Positions 25,682 through 37,652 of a DNA stretch of 64,000 nucleotides are shown piece by piece. The notes under the pieces were generated by a model that made no database searches, was not told the origin of the DNA, and saw nothing but the letters and a program-made list of their open reading frames with translations. The stretch comes from Neocallimastix lanati (nom. inval.) (Eukaryota > Neocallimastigomycota > Neocallimastigomycetes > Neocallimastigales > Neocallimastigaceae), in NCBI GenBank assembly GCA_016946835.1, contig JACVTC010000033.1:848001-912000 (forward strand), written 5' to 3'. The position numbers and the translations under genes are program-made. Each line of letters opens with the position of its first letter. Position 1 is the first letter of the stretch.

Positions 25682-27511
25682 TCACTCTTCTCATCCTTCA
25701 ATGTTGATTGGTGATTTTAATTTATCTACTGAGAAATTAGGTAATTTGCTCTCTAAATTTAGTAATTGGAAAATTCTTCCCTTATGGATCTCCCCAATTT
25801 CATGGAGTAGAGGTAATAGAGAATCTGATATAGATCATGCGATTGTCAATGATCATATGTTAGATTTACTTTCATAAGTTACTTTTGTTGACTTTCCCCC
25901 CATTTCGGATCATAAACCTTTATTAATAAAAGGTAAATGTTTTTCATCAGTTAATTCAGATAATTCTTTCTCTCTGCCTAAAAAGACAGTTAAATGGGAT
26001 AGATTAAAATGTATAAATGAAAAAGAATCAATTTTTGACAACAACTATTTTAGTGTATTAGAGGAAGTGATTCCAGATCCTAATATTAGTATTGATGATA
26101 TTTCTAAGAAATTTATTTCAACTTCATTCAATATTGCTAAGGAACTAAATATCACGTCAATATCAGATGTTAGAAAATCTTTTTTTCATATGTCACAGAA
26201 TATATTTAATTTGCAAAAACTCAAAATGAAATTATATAAAACCATTAAAAGAAGAGGTTTTTATCATAATTTAGATGAATTTGAAGAATTAATTGAAAAA
26301 TATTATAGAATGTGCAAATTATTCATCATATGTGTAATATTTATAGGAAAACTGAATACTAACATTGGATCAATACAGGATGTGAATATATGAAATCTCA
26401 TAACCCAAAGAAAGCTTGGAAATGGCTTAAAACAACAGTAAAGGACAAAAATGGTAAACTAGCTACTTCTACTAAAGAACAGTTAGAAGTATGGCACAAT
26501 CACTATAAAAAACTTACATCAAGCCATTCTGATATCAATAATGCATTAATCGAATGGTCTAATAAATTTTCCAATGGTACAATTAGGTATACGAGACACA
26601 ATGAATGGGATATAAATCAAAACATCAGTATTGAAGAAATTAAAGAAGCAATTTTAGCTACTCCAAATTATAAAGCTTCAGGCCCGGATGGAATTCCTAT
26701 TGAATTTTATAAAGCTTTAATTTCTCCGGATGGCGAAAATTCAATAAATAATTCTTCTTCTGGTTTAAATTGTTTACAGAAGATATACTCAAGAATTTGG
26801 AATGGAGAATTTCCTACCATATGGAATGAAGCAAGTATTATATCTATTCCTATAAAAGGTGATAATCTATCTGATTGTGACAATTATCGAGGTATCTCTC
26901 TGATTAACAATGGTATAAAACTCATTTCGAAAATAGTCTCCAAAAGAATTTCGGAATATGGACTTAAAAATAATTTTATTAGGCCAGAGCAATTTGGATT
27001 TCGTACTAAAGAAGAATGTGTTAGTTTATTTATTTCAATTCGAGAAATTTGTCAAAGGCGTAAAAATGATAATAAAGAAACTTACCTTGCTTTTCTAGAT
27101 TTAAAAAAGGCATATGATTCTGTTCCAATAGGTAATATTTTATATAAATTAGATGCTTTAGGTATTAGAGGTAAATGTTATTAATTTATAAAAAATCTAT
27201 ATTTGACTTCCAAAGCCAGTGTTAAAATTGATGATCAATATTCGGAATCTTTTAATATTATGAAAGGAGTTAGACAAGGTTGTCCACTATCACCAATCTA
27301 TTTATTAATGACATTTTTAATGATTTTTCAGAACTTGGAATTCCTTTAGGCGAATCTAGATGTTGTGGTGGACTCTTTGCAGATGATATTGTTCTATGCG
27401 CACCGTCAAGAACTAAGTTAAAAAAAAAAAAAAATGCTTAAGAAGGTAAATGAATGGGCTAAATTTAATATGATGAATTTTGGAATTAACAAGTGTGCAA
27501 CGATGGTGATT
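25682..27511 (+). pseudogene. LINE copy 2: rest of endonuclease and reverse transcriptase
   Basis: The second half of the endonuclease (IGDFNLS, SDIDHAIVNDH, ISDHKPLLIKG) is followed by a linker, then the reverse transcriptase. RT blocks, with approximate positions: GPDGIPIEFYKAL (26681), NYRGISLINNGIKLISKIVS (26881), RPEQFGFR (26982), AFLDLKKAYDSVP (27090, catalytic Asp), RQGCPLSP (27272), FADDIVLCAP (27376, catalytic Asp pair). The frame is lost near 26392 and between about 27180 and 27300, and a homopolymer of A at 27420-27433 also disturbs it. The RT is therefore not functional. All signature motifs remain readable, which points to fairly recent decay. Confidence 0.85.
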
Positions 27512-27524
27512 TGACCAGACACAC

Positions 27525-27753
27525 TCGTTGCCTATGAACTTTTTTCTGAATTTATTTATACACTTATTTTTTGATTATTACTTTTTATTTCACGTTACTA
27601 TTTCATTTATTATTATGTTCATATTGGAAAAATAATATTTATTTATTTTATTAATTCTGTGTTTTTTTTTTTTATTTTTATTAAAATTAAAAGTATTCAT
27701 GTATTTTATATTAGAATAAATAAATAAAGATTAAAGTTCGCAATAATTGCGGC

Positions 27754-27784
<31 letters not shown>
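27525..27784 (+). mobile_element. LINE 3'-end fragment nested in copy 2
   Basis: The insert interrupts the coding sequence of copy 2 just after NKCATMVI. It ends in a poly(A) of about 28 and is flanked by a 13-bp target duplication with one mismatch: TGACCAGACACAC (27512-27524) and TGACCAAACACAC (27785-27797). Its 3' part (TTCATGTATTTTAT, AATAAATAAATAAAG, then poly(A)) resembles the 3'UTR of the other LINE copies. It is therefore a severely 5'-truncated copy of the same or a related family, inserted by target-primed reverse transcription. Confidence 0.8.
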
Positions 27785-27797
27785 TGACCAAACACAC

Positions 27798-28742
27798 CTC
27801 TTTTTCAAAATAAAAGAGATCCTACTTTTTATCTTGCTGGTCAACCAATCCCAATAACTAAATGTTATACCTATTTAGGTATACCATTTGATAAAAGCTT
27901 ATCGTTGAACCCTATTATTAAATTACTTAACTTTAAAGTTACTAAAGCTCTCTTTTCTGTTAGTAAATTTCTTTCAAATTCCAAAATTCCTATTCCATTT
28001 AAGAAGATTATAATTAACTCCTATGTACTTAGTAAAGTCTCTTACTTTACACCTTTACTTGGTTCAAATAAAGCGAGAACAAATAATACTCAGAAATTAA
28101 TTAATAAAGGATTAAGATGGATTACAGGTATATAAAAAGCCAAATCATTTATTAATGTATATTCTATTTCAAAAGATTTAAATATTCCTCCATTGTCAGC
28201 TAAGTGTGCTTTGTCTCAAGTCAAATGTCAAATGTTTTAATAAATGGAAAGATTCAAATTGTATTATTTCCTATTTAGTTAATAATATTCCAAAATCTAG
28301 AAAATATACATGGATAAAGGAAAGTAGAACTCTTAAACGTAAACTAGAGAAAAGAGGTAATAACGATAATAAAATCAAGGATTTTTATTGGAAAAGAGAT
28401 ATGAAAATCAATTCTATAAAAGCTGAGTTTTATGACAAAAACAAATTCGAAAAAACATCAAATTTTATAAAACTTTGTTAATTCAACTTTTCGTCAACTG
28501 TTCTGTATTTTGTGGGAATTGCGGAATTTTTAACAAACGTAATACCATTAATTTGTCGATCTTTTAGATTGATGATGAAATGGTATTCCATTGAATCTAC
28601 CGTTGCCAAGAGCGTCGACGTCGAAATGATAAGGCATGGATTTTCACCTCATGGTGAAATGACAGATACAGATTCGATTGATAACACTAATACTGAAATT
28701 ATTATTCGCAATAATGGATGTGGTGTTATTATCGAGGAATGA
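27798..28742 (+). pseudogene. LINE copy 2: post-RT and C-terminal domain
   Basis: It continues the host element after the nested insert. It reads FYLAGQPIPITKCYTYLG, PFKKIIINSYVLSKVSYF and LLGSNKARTNNTQKLINKGL, then KWKDSNCIISYLVNNIPKSR and RKYTWIKESRTLKRKLEKRG. These match copy 1 (KWSKSNCIIKDLIKSIPKMH, YYSWTKESRTLYKKIKKYK). The zinc-knuckle part of copy 1 is missing: sequence jumps from about 28480 to the final domain GIAEFLTNVIPLI... AKSVDVEMIRHG. This indicates an internal deletion. Stops near 28134 and frame changes near 28210 add to the damage. Confidence 0.8.
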
Positions 28743-28925
28743 GAAAAGTTAGAGGCTATTGCTTCTAACTCACTTTTATAATTTTTATAATATATAATAT
28801 TTTATTTCATGTATTTTATTTTATTTTATTTTTTTTTTTTTTTTTCATTTAATTCATGTAATTTTATTATTATTATTATTATAAATTAAATAAAGTTATT
28901 CTCTTACTTTAATCAGATATATAAT

Positions 28926-28958
28926 TTAATTTATAAACCAAAACAAAAAAAAAAAAAA

Positions 28959-28995
<37 letters not shown>

Positions 28996-29014
28996 TATAT
29001 TATTATTTTTTTTT

Positions 29015-29052
<38 letters not shown>

Positions 29053-29519
29053 TTAAAAATTATTGTTTATATTTTCTTTATTTCATTTTTTATTATTTTT
29101 ATTACTATTATTATTATTATTATAAAATGAATAATGAAATAATAAAAAATAAATAATTAATAAAATTAATAATTAAATTTGTTAAGAATATAACTGAAAT
29201 TTCACAATCTCAATTATGATTATTTATAGTTAATATGGCTTTTATTTATTTTATATTTAATTATATGAATATTACATAATAAAGAATATTACAGTTTAAC
29301 AAAATATAATAAATAAGATTTATAATAACTATATTAATAACTATCTAATAACTAATGTATCCATAATGTGGCTAATTGTGGCGTATTGATATTACAGTGT
29401 ATATTGTATAATTATAATGTAGCTAATACTTAACAAAATTTAATATAAATATAAAATAAAAATAAAATAACATAGTAGTCGTATGAATAATTTTATAATA
29501 AAAAACTAAATTAATAAAA

Positions 29520-29551
<32 letters not shown>

Positions 29552-29894
29552 ATTAATAAGTAATATTAGGATTTAAATATTAAAGATATTAAATTAATGA
29601 ATTAATAAATAATAAAGTAAAAAAAATGATATATGAACGAATGAATGAATTAAAAAAAAAAAAAAAAAAAAAATAATTATTTATATATAAGGTTATATTA
29701 TTACGAACTATTAGATAATCATGAATAAACAATAATTTCTATTAAAAATTATTTTTATTATAAATTAATAATGATAATAATAATAATAATAATAATAATA
29801 ATATATATATATATATATCAATATTAAGAACTATAATGTAAAATAACAATATTATTGTTATATCTATTTTATTTTTTAATATTATTGTTATTTC

Positions 29895-29969
<75 letters not shown>

Positions 29970-30014
29970 ATATTGTTATTATTATTACTAAATATTATTA
30001 TTATTATTAATATG

Positions 30015-30051
<37 letters not shown>

Positions 30052-30086
30052 TTTTAAGAAAAATAAACAAATATTTATTTATTATT
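28926..30086. repeat. Simple-repeat intergenic DNA, LINE copy 2 to NIC96
   Basis: Long T and A homopolymers (28959-28990, 29011-29054, 29523-29551, 29651-29673), a (TTA)n tract at about 29897-29968 and an (AT)n tract at about 30013-30047. No gene is visible. NIC96 ends at 30087. Confidence 0.7.
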
Positions 30087-33000
30087 TTATTGCATAACCA
30101 TTTCCATTTCATTTAATTGATCATAGACATCATTTGACATACGTGATTGTATTGTACCAGTGAAAACAATGATCATTCTAGCCATTTTCTTAAAAGTATT
30201 CATTTGAGTTAATTGTTCCTTAGAAGAATTTTCGGACATGAAAACTTCTTTTTGATTTTTAATCATGCGCCAAAGACCATAAATACAACGCATTGTGGTA
30301 GTTAAAAGCTCTGGGAAAAGACGAACAATATTCTTATCTAGATTTTGGAATTCTTCCGCTTTCATCATTACTTTAGTCATATCACCTTCTAATGGAATAA
30401 GATCAAGCTCTTTCATAATACTCAATGCTTCGGCTAAACTATTTCTTTGATAGGCATCCATGAAACGAGTTAATTTAATAAGAATAGCACATGTTTTCTG
30501 TTTTGATTCCAAGCGTCCAAAATTGGATGGTTGTTTAACATAGTTTTGCATGATATTTTGAGCTAAGATAACTGGATGATCCTGAGTAAGAGTGTATTGG
30601 TGACTTGCAAGAGCATCACTTAATTGTTTATTAAGGATATCAACGACGGTTTCGTAGCTTTCAGAAAGATTATAGAGATATACAGCATCAGCTAAACGAC
30701 CTTCATTTTCACAACTACGAGCAGTTGGTTTAATTAAATATTTAATAAAGTGAGAGTGATCATGAATATGAATAAGGTTTTTATACTGTTCTATTTCACT
30801 TAAAGATTGAATACCACCATCAGAATTCACTTTACCAAAGAAGTGTGGGATAGATTCTGATTTTTGAAGAAGAACTAATTCTTGAATATATTTATAGGTT
30901 AATTGAGTGTATTTCTTGGCAATAGTTTTTTCTTCTTCTGAAGAATTTTCTTGAGCTTTTGGAATGAAATCATTCATTTCGCTATTATCGTCTTCTTTTC
31001 CATCTTGATCCAACTCAATACCATATAGACAAATAAAGTAAAGATAGTGAAGGGCAACATCTGGATACTGAGTTGAAAGATTATTGGAATATTGATGAAT
31101 TAATCTAGCAAAGTTGAATTTAGAAATAATACTAGTAATATCATTATCGGTAGTACCTTCTTTTTCAAAACCATATGCATTAGATTTATTTTTATTTGTT
31201 ATAACGTTAAGAGAACTAATGAATGGATTATTTTTTGAAGATTTTGCTAAACTATAACTATTTAATTTTGATCCAAGATTAAAACTGGCACTTTTAATTG
31301 TGGGAGCTGTATATGATGAATCAAAAGAAGAAGAAGTAGCGATAACTGACTTAGTCTTTTTAGCTCTTGTTTCATTAACAAGATATTCAATTGAATATAC
31401 TGAATTTGTAATTCTTAGAAGACCGTAATATGCAAAAGCAATTGCGAAATGAACAGCTTCAACATGATATTGATCTCTAGAGAATAAGAAGTCAACAACA
31501 TTTTCAAACTTTCCACAAATGATTAAAACCATATTCCATATATTTTCTTGATTGAAGTAATTTGGTTCATATTTTAATAAGTTAGTTACCATTTGGTCAT
31601 AGGTATAAGTATCATTATCAAATATTATACTTGGGAAAGTAGTAGAAATAGCTGAGGTTGTAGTACTTATTCTTTGATTATTACCATTTTGAACAAGAGT
31701 TAAATGAACCCATAAATAATCTTCAACTGAAGGAATAACAATTTGATCTGGAATATTTTTAAAGTTAATATCACATCTTCCAATAATTTTATAAAGACAA
31801 TGCTTAAATGGATCACCCTTTATGGTATTTTGATCAATTGAAGAACGAATTCTTTCATTCCAATCATTCTTAATTTCATCACGGTATTTTTTGTTTAATG
31901 TGAATTTGTTATCTATCCATATCTTTATATATTTTATAAACATAAGATCATTCTTATGACTGAAAAGCTTATCGTCAATATCATTAATATAATAAATTGC
32001 TTCAGCAAAATGACCAGAACGAATTAAATAGAAAATACAGGACCATATAGGGAATGAGTTAATTAATTCAAGACTTTGATCCCATTCCCCATATTTTTTT
32101 AATCTAAAGGATATGAATAAAGAAATTGTATCTATAACGGATTGCTTTGAATCATTATTAAATATTTTTCCAGTATTATCTTTAACTTCCTTTTGAATCC
32201 ATTCCCAGAATGTATCTTCAAAATATTTTTTTGATCCATTAATAATTAAAGAATTGAATTCGTTCATATTTGTATCTGGAACATCCTTAGAAGTAGCTCT
32301 TATATTAGTAAATTGCTTTTCTTTTATTAAACTTTCATCTATTTTATTACCAATAGTAGATTCTTTAAAAATATAAGTTAATAATCTCCAAGAATCACTT
32401 ACAGATTGAATAGATGAATTAATTCTTGCTATCTTCAAGCTACATTCATAGAATAAATTGAAAACCTTTGCTGATTTTAATTCATTTCTAATTTGATTAA
32501 TTTTTTTAACAACATTAGCATACTCTTTTACTTGAATTTGCTTTGAACTATCATTGGCCAATTCTTTATTTTATTGTTATTCAAATAATAATAAATTTAA
32601 ATTAATAATTTTATTAATGTTTTCAATTTTTACACTTATATATTTGTAAATTTATAAACCTAAAAATATTACCTGTAAATGGAACTTGTGTGAACATTAA
32701 TGTATTAGCTGTATTATGTAAATCATCTACATATTAATATATATTTTTGAATAAATTTAAATTTAAAATAATGAGGAAAATAGAAACAAAATATTAATAT
32801 TTCATATATATATATATATATATTAATTCAAAGTTTTTAAAAATTTTTAAAATAAATAAAAAAATAATTATTTTTACAAAAAAATCAAATAAATAATTAA
32901 ATAATATAAGCTTTGTAAATTTTTATGTTCTATATATATTTGGGTAAATTAAAATATTGATAATTTATTGTATACACCATTTATTTTAAAATTTAAAAAT

Positions 33001-33682
33001 ATTCATATATTAATATTTAAATATATCAATTTTGAAATTCATTTTTACATTTAATATATTAAATTTTAATTTAAATATAATATAATTTCAAATAAATAAA
33101 ATATAATTAAAAGAATATCTATTATTGGTACTTTTAATTAGCTATTTTAAAAAATTGAAGAAAAATAATAATTTTACTATTTTTATGCTCACCTATTGAA
33201 TTTAATGAAGAATTACTACTAATAACTGTTGAATGCTCTAAATGATCACATAATTTTTGTTTTGTATTTTTCCAGTCTTTATGAATGGATTTTTCAAAGG
33301 AATCATTAAAATCTTTTGTTATTTGATTTTTTCCTTGTTCAATTGTTTTTAATACTATATTTTCTAATTCTAAATTTAAAAATGATTCAATATCAGTATC
33401 AGGTATCGGTTGTAATGGTTCAAATGTTGTAGCTAAAGTTAAAGTATTAAGATTTTCCATAATTTGGGAAACCTGTTCGACCGGAAAACCCCCATTTGCT
33501 AATAAACAACATGCTCCTGTATCAATTATACCATCTCCTGCTCTCAAAGCTTTTGCAGCTAATTTACGTGATTGATTTTCAATTTGATCTAAATCTCTTT
33601 CTAATATTGGTAAACTTGTATTATATATATGACTATTTAACTGTCTTGATTGCTCAAGAAGTTTATTAAATTTTATAGGCAT
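30087..33682 (-). CDS. NIC96: Nuclear pore scaffold protein Nic96/Nup93
   Basis: Three exons rebuilt by frame continuity: 33682-33193, 32726-32673 and 32563-30087, giving 1006 residues. The donors are GTGAGC and GTAATA, and the acceptors are TAG and AAG. Exon 1 carries the typical N-terminal linker-binding helix region of Nic96 (FNKLLEQSRQLNSHIYNTSLP, LPILERDLDQIENQSRKLAAK). The 54-nt exon 2 encodes DLHNTANTLMFTQVPFT. Exon 3 holds the alpha-solenoid ACE1-type scaffold with IRSGHFAEAIYYINDID and the C-terminal helices. The family anchors the inner ring of the nuclear pore by binding Nup188/Nup192 and the Nsp1 subcomplex. The length fits fungal Nic96 with a moderate excess. It is divergently arranged with eIF3h, 1.5 kb away. 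No defect was seen. Confidence 0.93.
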
Positions 33683-35151
33683 TTTAATTATTTTCTTTCT
33701 ATAATTTTCCTTTTTATTGTATTATTACTACGAGTTAATTATTTTTTTATTAAAATTAACACATTTATATAATAAATAAAAATCTATTCAATATTTTTTG
33801 TGTTAAATTTTTTTTATCTTTTATAATTTCTTATAAAAATTACCAATAATAAAAAAAATAATATATTTAATGCTACTTCACAATGCAATAGAAAAATATA
33901 TATGAAACATTAAATAATAATTTAAACTTGAATTGTTAAATTACTTAGGAATTATCAATATTGAAATTATATTTTGTGTTATAAACCAATACTGATTGGT
34001 TATATTCAATGGTTTGTATATAGTTTCTTCATACATAAAAACAAAATTGAGAATTATATAAATAAATAAATAAATAAATAAATAAATATATTATATATAT
34101 AAACAAATTTTTAATTTTTTTTTAAAATTTTTTAAATTTTTTTTAAATCAAATTATAATTAATACATACATTTATATATTTACATACATAATCTATTACA
34201 TTATTATATTATTTAATAGGTATGTTTAAAGAAGTAATAATATATAATGTAATATAATATAAAATAATAAAATAAAATAATATGTTAAATACATTATGAT
34301 TTGGTTTAATCAGCCAATCAATTAAATATATATTATATGTTTATGTTTTATTATATAAAATTATAAAGAAAAAAAAAATATATTAGAATTCTGCACTTTT
34401 ATTATTATAAATTATTTATTATAAAATATTTATATTATTAAATAAGTAAAAAAGTTTGAAGGTATTTAAATTAAATCAATAAATATTAATCTTTATATAA
34501 TATTTGTAGAATATAATAAGGATAAAGAAATATAAATGAATATAATTGTATAAATCGAATAACTTAACATTTCAAAAGGAAAATAAAACAAAAAATTATA
34601 TATTGATAATGGAACAATAACAAATAAAATGATAAAAATCAATACTTCATACCAAAAACAATCTTAAATAAATTATTAAAAGAAATTTATATATATTACT
34701 ATATTAGAAAGAACATATCGAACTATATCGAAATAAATTAAAAAATTAATAATTTTAAAAAAAAAATAGTATTTTTTTGATAATTAGATTTAAAAAGATA
34801 TTAATGTCAATGATATTTAACTAACCCATATTTTATTTTATCTTCATTATTTTGTTATTTTATTATTATTATTATTAATTATTAATTTATTTTTCTATTT
34901 TTCTGTATATATATAAATTATTATTATTACTATTTATTTAAATATAATATTAAAAAAAAAAATAATAAATTATCAAAATTCAACAACAAAACGAAACAAA
35001 CAAACAAAAAAAAATAAAAATAAAAAAAAAATAAATCTTTTTTTTAAAAAAAAATGTTAAATATAATTTTATTGAAATAAAAATATAAATTGATTTTTAA
35101 CTTTAATCTAAATTCAAATAAAATTTAATTCAAATGATGTATATACGATAG
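33683..35151. other. Intergenic DNA between divergent NIC96 and eIF3h
   Basis: A 1.5-kb shared upstream region. It has an AAAT tetramer run at about 34060-34088 and ATT patches near 34860. No recognisable promoter element or gene is seen. The start side of eIF3h is preceded by A-rich, CAAAC-rich leader sequence (34980-35040). Confidence 0.5.
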
Positions 35152-36228
35152 ATGGAAAACTATGAAGAATATTTAGAAACTACTCCAATTAAGGAAATCG
35201 AACTCGATTCTTTAGTTGTTCTTCAAATAGTTAAGCACTGTCAGGAATCATTACCAGCTACTGTTACTGGTCAAATTCTTGGTATTGATATTAAGGACAC
35301 ACTAAAGATTACTTATAGTTTCCCATTCTCTAGTTCAAGTGCTGATAATATGGAAGATCAAAATGCTGGTGCTGACTATCAATTAAGAATGTTAACTAAT
35401 TTAAGAAATATGAATTTTGATGTTAACACTGTTGGTTGGTACAGAACTGCCGACAATAATCTTTGGGATGCTACTTTTATTGAAAATCAATACAATTATC
35501 AAGCAGCTATTCAACAATCTGTTGTTATTGTTTACGATCCAGTTCGTTCATCTCAAGGTAACATTAATCTTCATGCTTACAGACTTACTGATGAATTTAT
35601 GGAAGTTTATAAAGAAAAAGAATTTGATGTAAAAACCTATATGAACAAGAAATTAAATTCTTCTAAGATTTTCGAAAATATTCCAATTAAAATTAAGAAT
35701 AACATTTATGATGACTGTTTAATTAGTCAATATGATGAACTTAATACTTTACCAGTTGATGCTAATTCTGTTCTTACTCAACCATCTCCAAACTTCTTAA
35801 ATAAAAATATTGATTTATTAGTTCCAGAAACTCAATATGATGAAGCTCTTGACTTAGATTTCGAAGATTACCTTATTAAAAAGCTTGAAATATTGAACTT
35901 AGAAATTGATAAGAACAACAGAAACCAAACTACTTTCAACAATTGGTACAAACTTGTTCAGTCTGAACTTAATAAAATTAAATCTGCTAATCAAATGAAG
36001 ATTAAGGAAAACAAAGAACTTGCAAACTTAGGTCAACCACCAAAGTACACTGAAGAAGATCTTCAATTAACTTCACCAAACCTTGAAAAGCTTTACTCTA
36101 ATGGTTCCTTTGAACTTGATATTCCATTAGTTTCTAGAAGAATGGAAATGCACTGTAAACAAATAAAGCAATTTGCTGGTCCAAGTATGACTAAAATGTT
36201 CATGGTTAAAGCTTTACAACGCAAGTAA
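35152..36228 (+). CDS. EIF3H: Eukaryotic translation initiation factor 3 subunit H
   Basis: A single-exon gene encoding 358 residues. The N-terminal MPN domain (about 15-150) reads IELDSLVVLQIVKHCQESLP, TGQILGIDI, then VGWYRTADNNLWDATFIENQ and VVIVYDPVRSSQGNINLHAY. The JAMM metal-binding signature (E, HxH, D) is not kept, as expected for eIF3h, which is a non-catalytic MPN subunit. The C-terminal half is helical with the conserved DLVPETQYDEALDLDFEDYL-like segment and a final helix ending TKMFMVKALQRK. The protein is part of the eIF3 octamer core, which recruits mRNA and the ternary complex to the 40S subunit. Length is close to the usual 340-380. The coding sequence uses more C and G at third positions than its surroundings, which suggests high expression. 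Confidence 0.95.
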   Translation: MENYEEYLETTPIKEIELDSLVVLQIVKHCQESLPATVTGQILGIDIKDTLKITYSFPFSSSSADNMEDQNAGADYQLRMLTNLRNMNFDVNTVGWYRTADNNLWDATFIENQYNYQAAIQQSVVIVYDPVRSSQGNINLHAYRLTDEFMEVYKEKEFDVKTYMNKKLNSSKIFENIPIKIKNNIYDDCLISQYDELNTLPVDANSVLTQPSPNFLNKNIDLLVPETQYDEALDLDFEDYLIKKLEILNLEIDKNNRNQTTFNNWYKLVQSELNKIKSANQMKIKENKELANLGQPPKYTEEDLQLTSPNLEKLYSNGSFELDIPLVSRRMEMHCKQIKQFAGPSMTKMFMVKALQRK

Positions 36229-37185
36229 ATGAATTAAAAATACTATATATATATATTTGTCTTCATTTGTATTATTCATGAAATATTTATAAACACAAAA
36301 AAAAAAAAATTATTTTATTTTGTTATATTCTATTTTATTTATTAATTATTAGAAAAAAAAAAATTGAATGAAATAATTATATATAAAGAAGACTATAATA
36401 TATATATATAAAGAATAATAAAATCATTCTTGATACATTAAATTGTGTATAAAGGGGTTGAATTTTAAACAATTTTTTTTTTAAATATTAAAAATAAAAA
36501 AAAAATAATAAAAAAAATAAATTAATAAAAATATATAAAATATATATATATTTAAATTCAATTAATATATATTAATATATATATATATTTTTTAAAAAAA
36601 AATAATTCAAAAATAAAAAAAATATAATAAAAAAAATTATAAAAAAAAAAAATATATTTTATATATATAATAAATAAACATATATATATATATGACTATA
36701 AAAAAAAAAAGTTCGATAAAGTATATTTATATTTATATAGAAGTACAAAAGAGAGTAATAAATTTACAATAAGTACATAGATTTATATGTCAATTTATTC
36801 AATGTTATTTTTTTTTTTATTTATTTATTCATAATTTTTATTTTTTTGTTTTTATTTTTTTATATTTATTTTTTATTATATTTTTTTTTTTTGTATTTGC
36901 ATTTGTTAAAAATGTAAATGAAATAAATTTCATTTACATTTTATATTATTTTATATTATTTTATTAATTATTTTTGTTTTATTATTATTATTATATTATT
37001 ATTATTATTATTTTTTTTTTTTTTTTTTTTTTATTTTTTATTTTGTCGTTATTTATTTATTTATTTATTATTATTATTATATATTTATTTTATTTTACTT
37101 AATTTTGTCTTTTTTTGTTTTTTTTTTTTGTTTTGCTTAATTTTGATTTTTTGTTTTGAACAAAAACAAGATATTGCTAAAGAAT
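36229..37185. other. Convergent intergenic region, eIF3h to anoctamin
   Basis: Both flanking genes end here, so this holds their 3'UTRs and terminators. It is almost pure A/T with T-homopolymers (37010-37032) and AT-dinucleotide patches. A short inverted repeat built on AAATGTAAATGAAAT / ATTTCATTTACATTT lies at about 36910-36942 and could form a hairpin. Confidence 0.55.
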
Positions 37186-37604
37186 CTATAATTCTTTCTT
37201 TGATTCAGCTTTATTATTATTATTAAATTTTTCGTGAATAACAGCAAGAGCGGTTTCCATAGAAGTGTTATTCTTTGATTGAGATTCAGCAGTCATGGAT
37301 AAATTAATTTGACTACCTTTAATACCAACCTTACGAAGAATTGCGTTCTTAGTTTCCATTTCGGCCTTCTTAAGAATATGATCTCTCTTACCTGGAACAC
37401 ATTCCTTAAAGAAACTAGTAGCAAGAATCTTTACAAGGAAATAAAAGTGTTCAGAAATAATAAGAGTAACAAGAGTAGTAACTAAACCCTTGAAGCTTAT
37501 ACCAGCAACTCTAGTATCTCTTGCCTCCCAGTATCTGAATACAGACACAAACCAAGCATTAGTTAATGAAGAAATCCAAGACATAATAGACTAGAGTTTT
37601 TCAA

Positions 37605-37652
<48 letters not shown>

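Larger units (their letters stand above)
23797..28925 (+). mobile_element. LINE retrotransposon copy 2, near full-length but decayed
   Basis: In order: a leader, an ORF with an N-terminal domain and Ser/Thr linker running into an APE-type endonuclease, a reverse transcriptase, a post-RT region, a conserved C-terminal domain, and a 3'UTR with an AATAAAG motif at about 28889. The reading frame is broken several times (shifts near 25680 and 27180-27300, stops near 25876 and 26392, and others near 28135 and 28210). The element is also interrupted by a 260-bp LINE 3' fragment at 27525-27784. The endonuclease-RT layout with a C-terminal zinc-knuckle (seen in copy 1) fits the general Tad/I/L1-like group of LINEs. 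I do not assign a clade. The ends are approximate. Confidence 0.85.
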
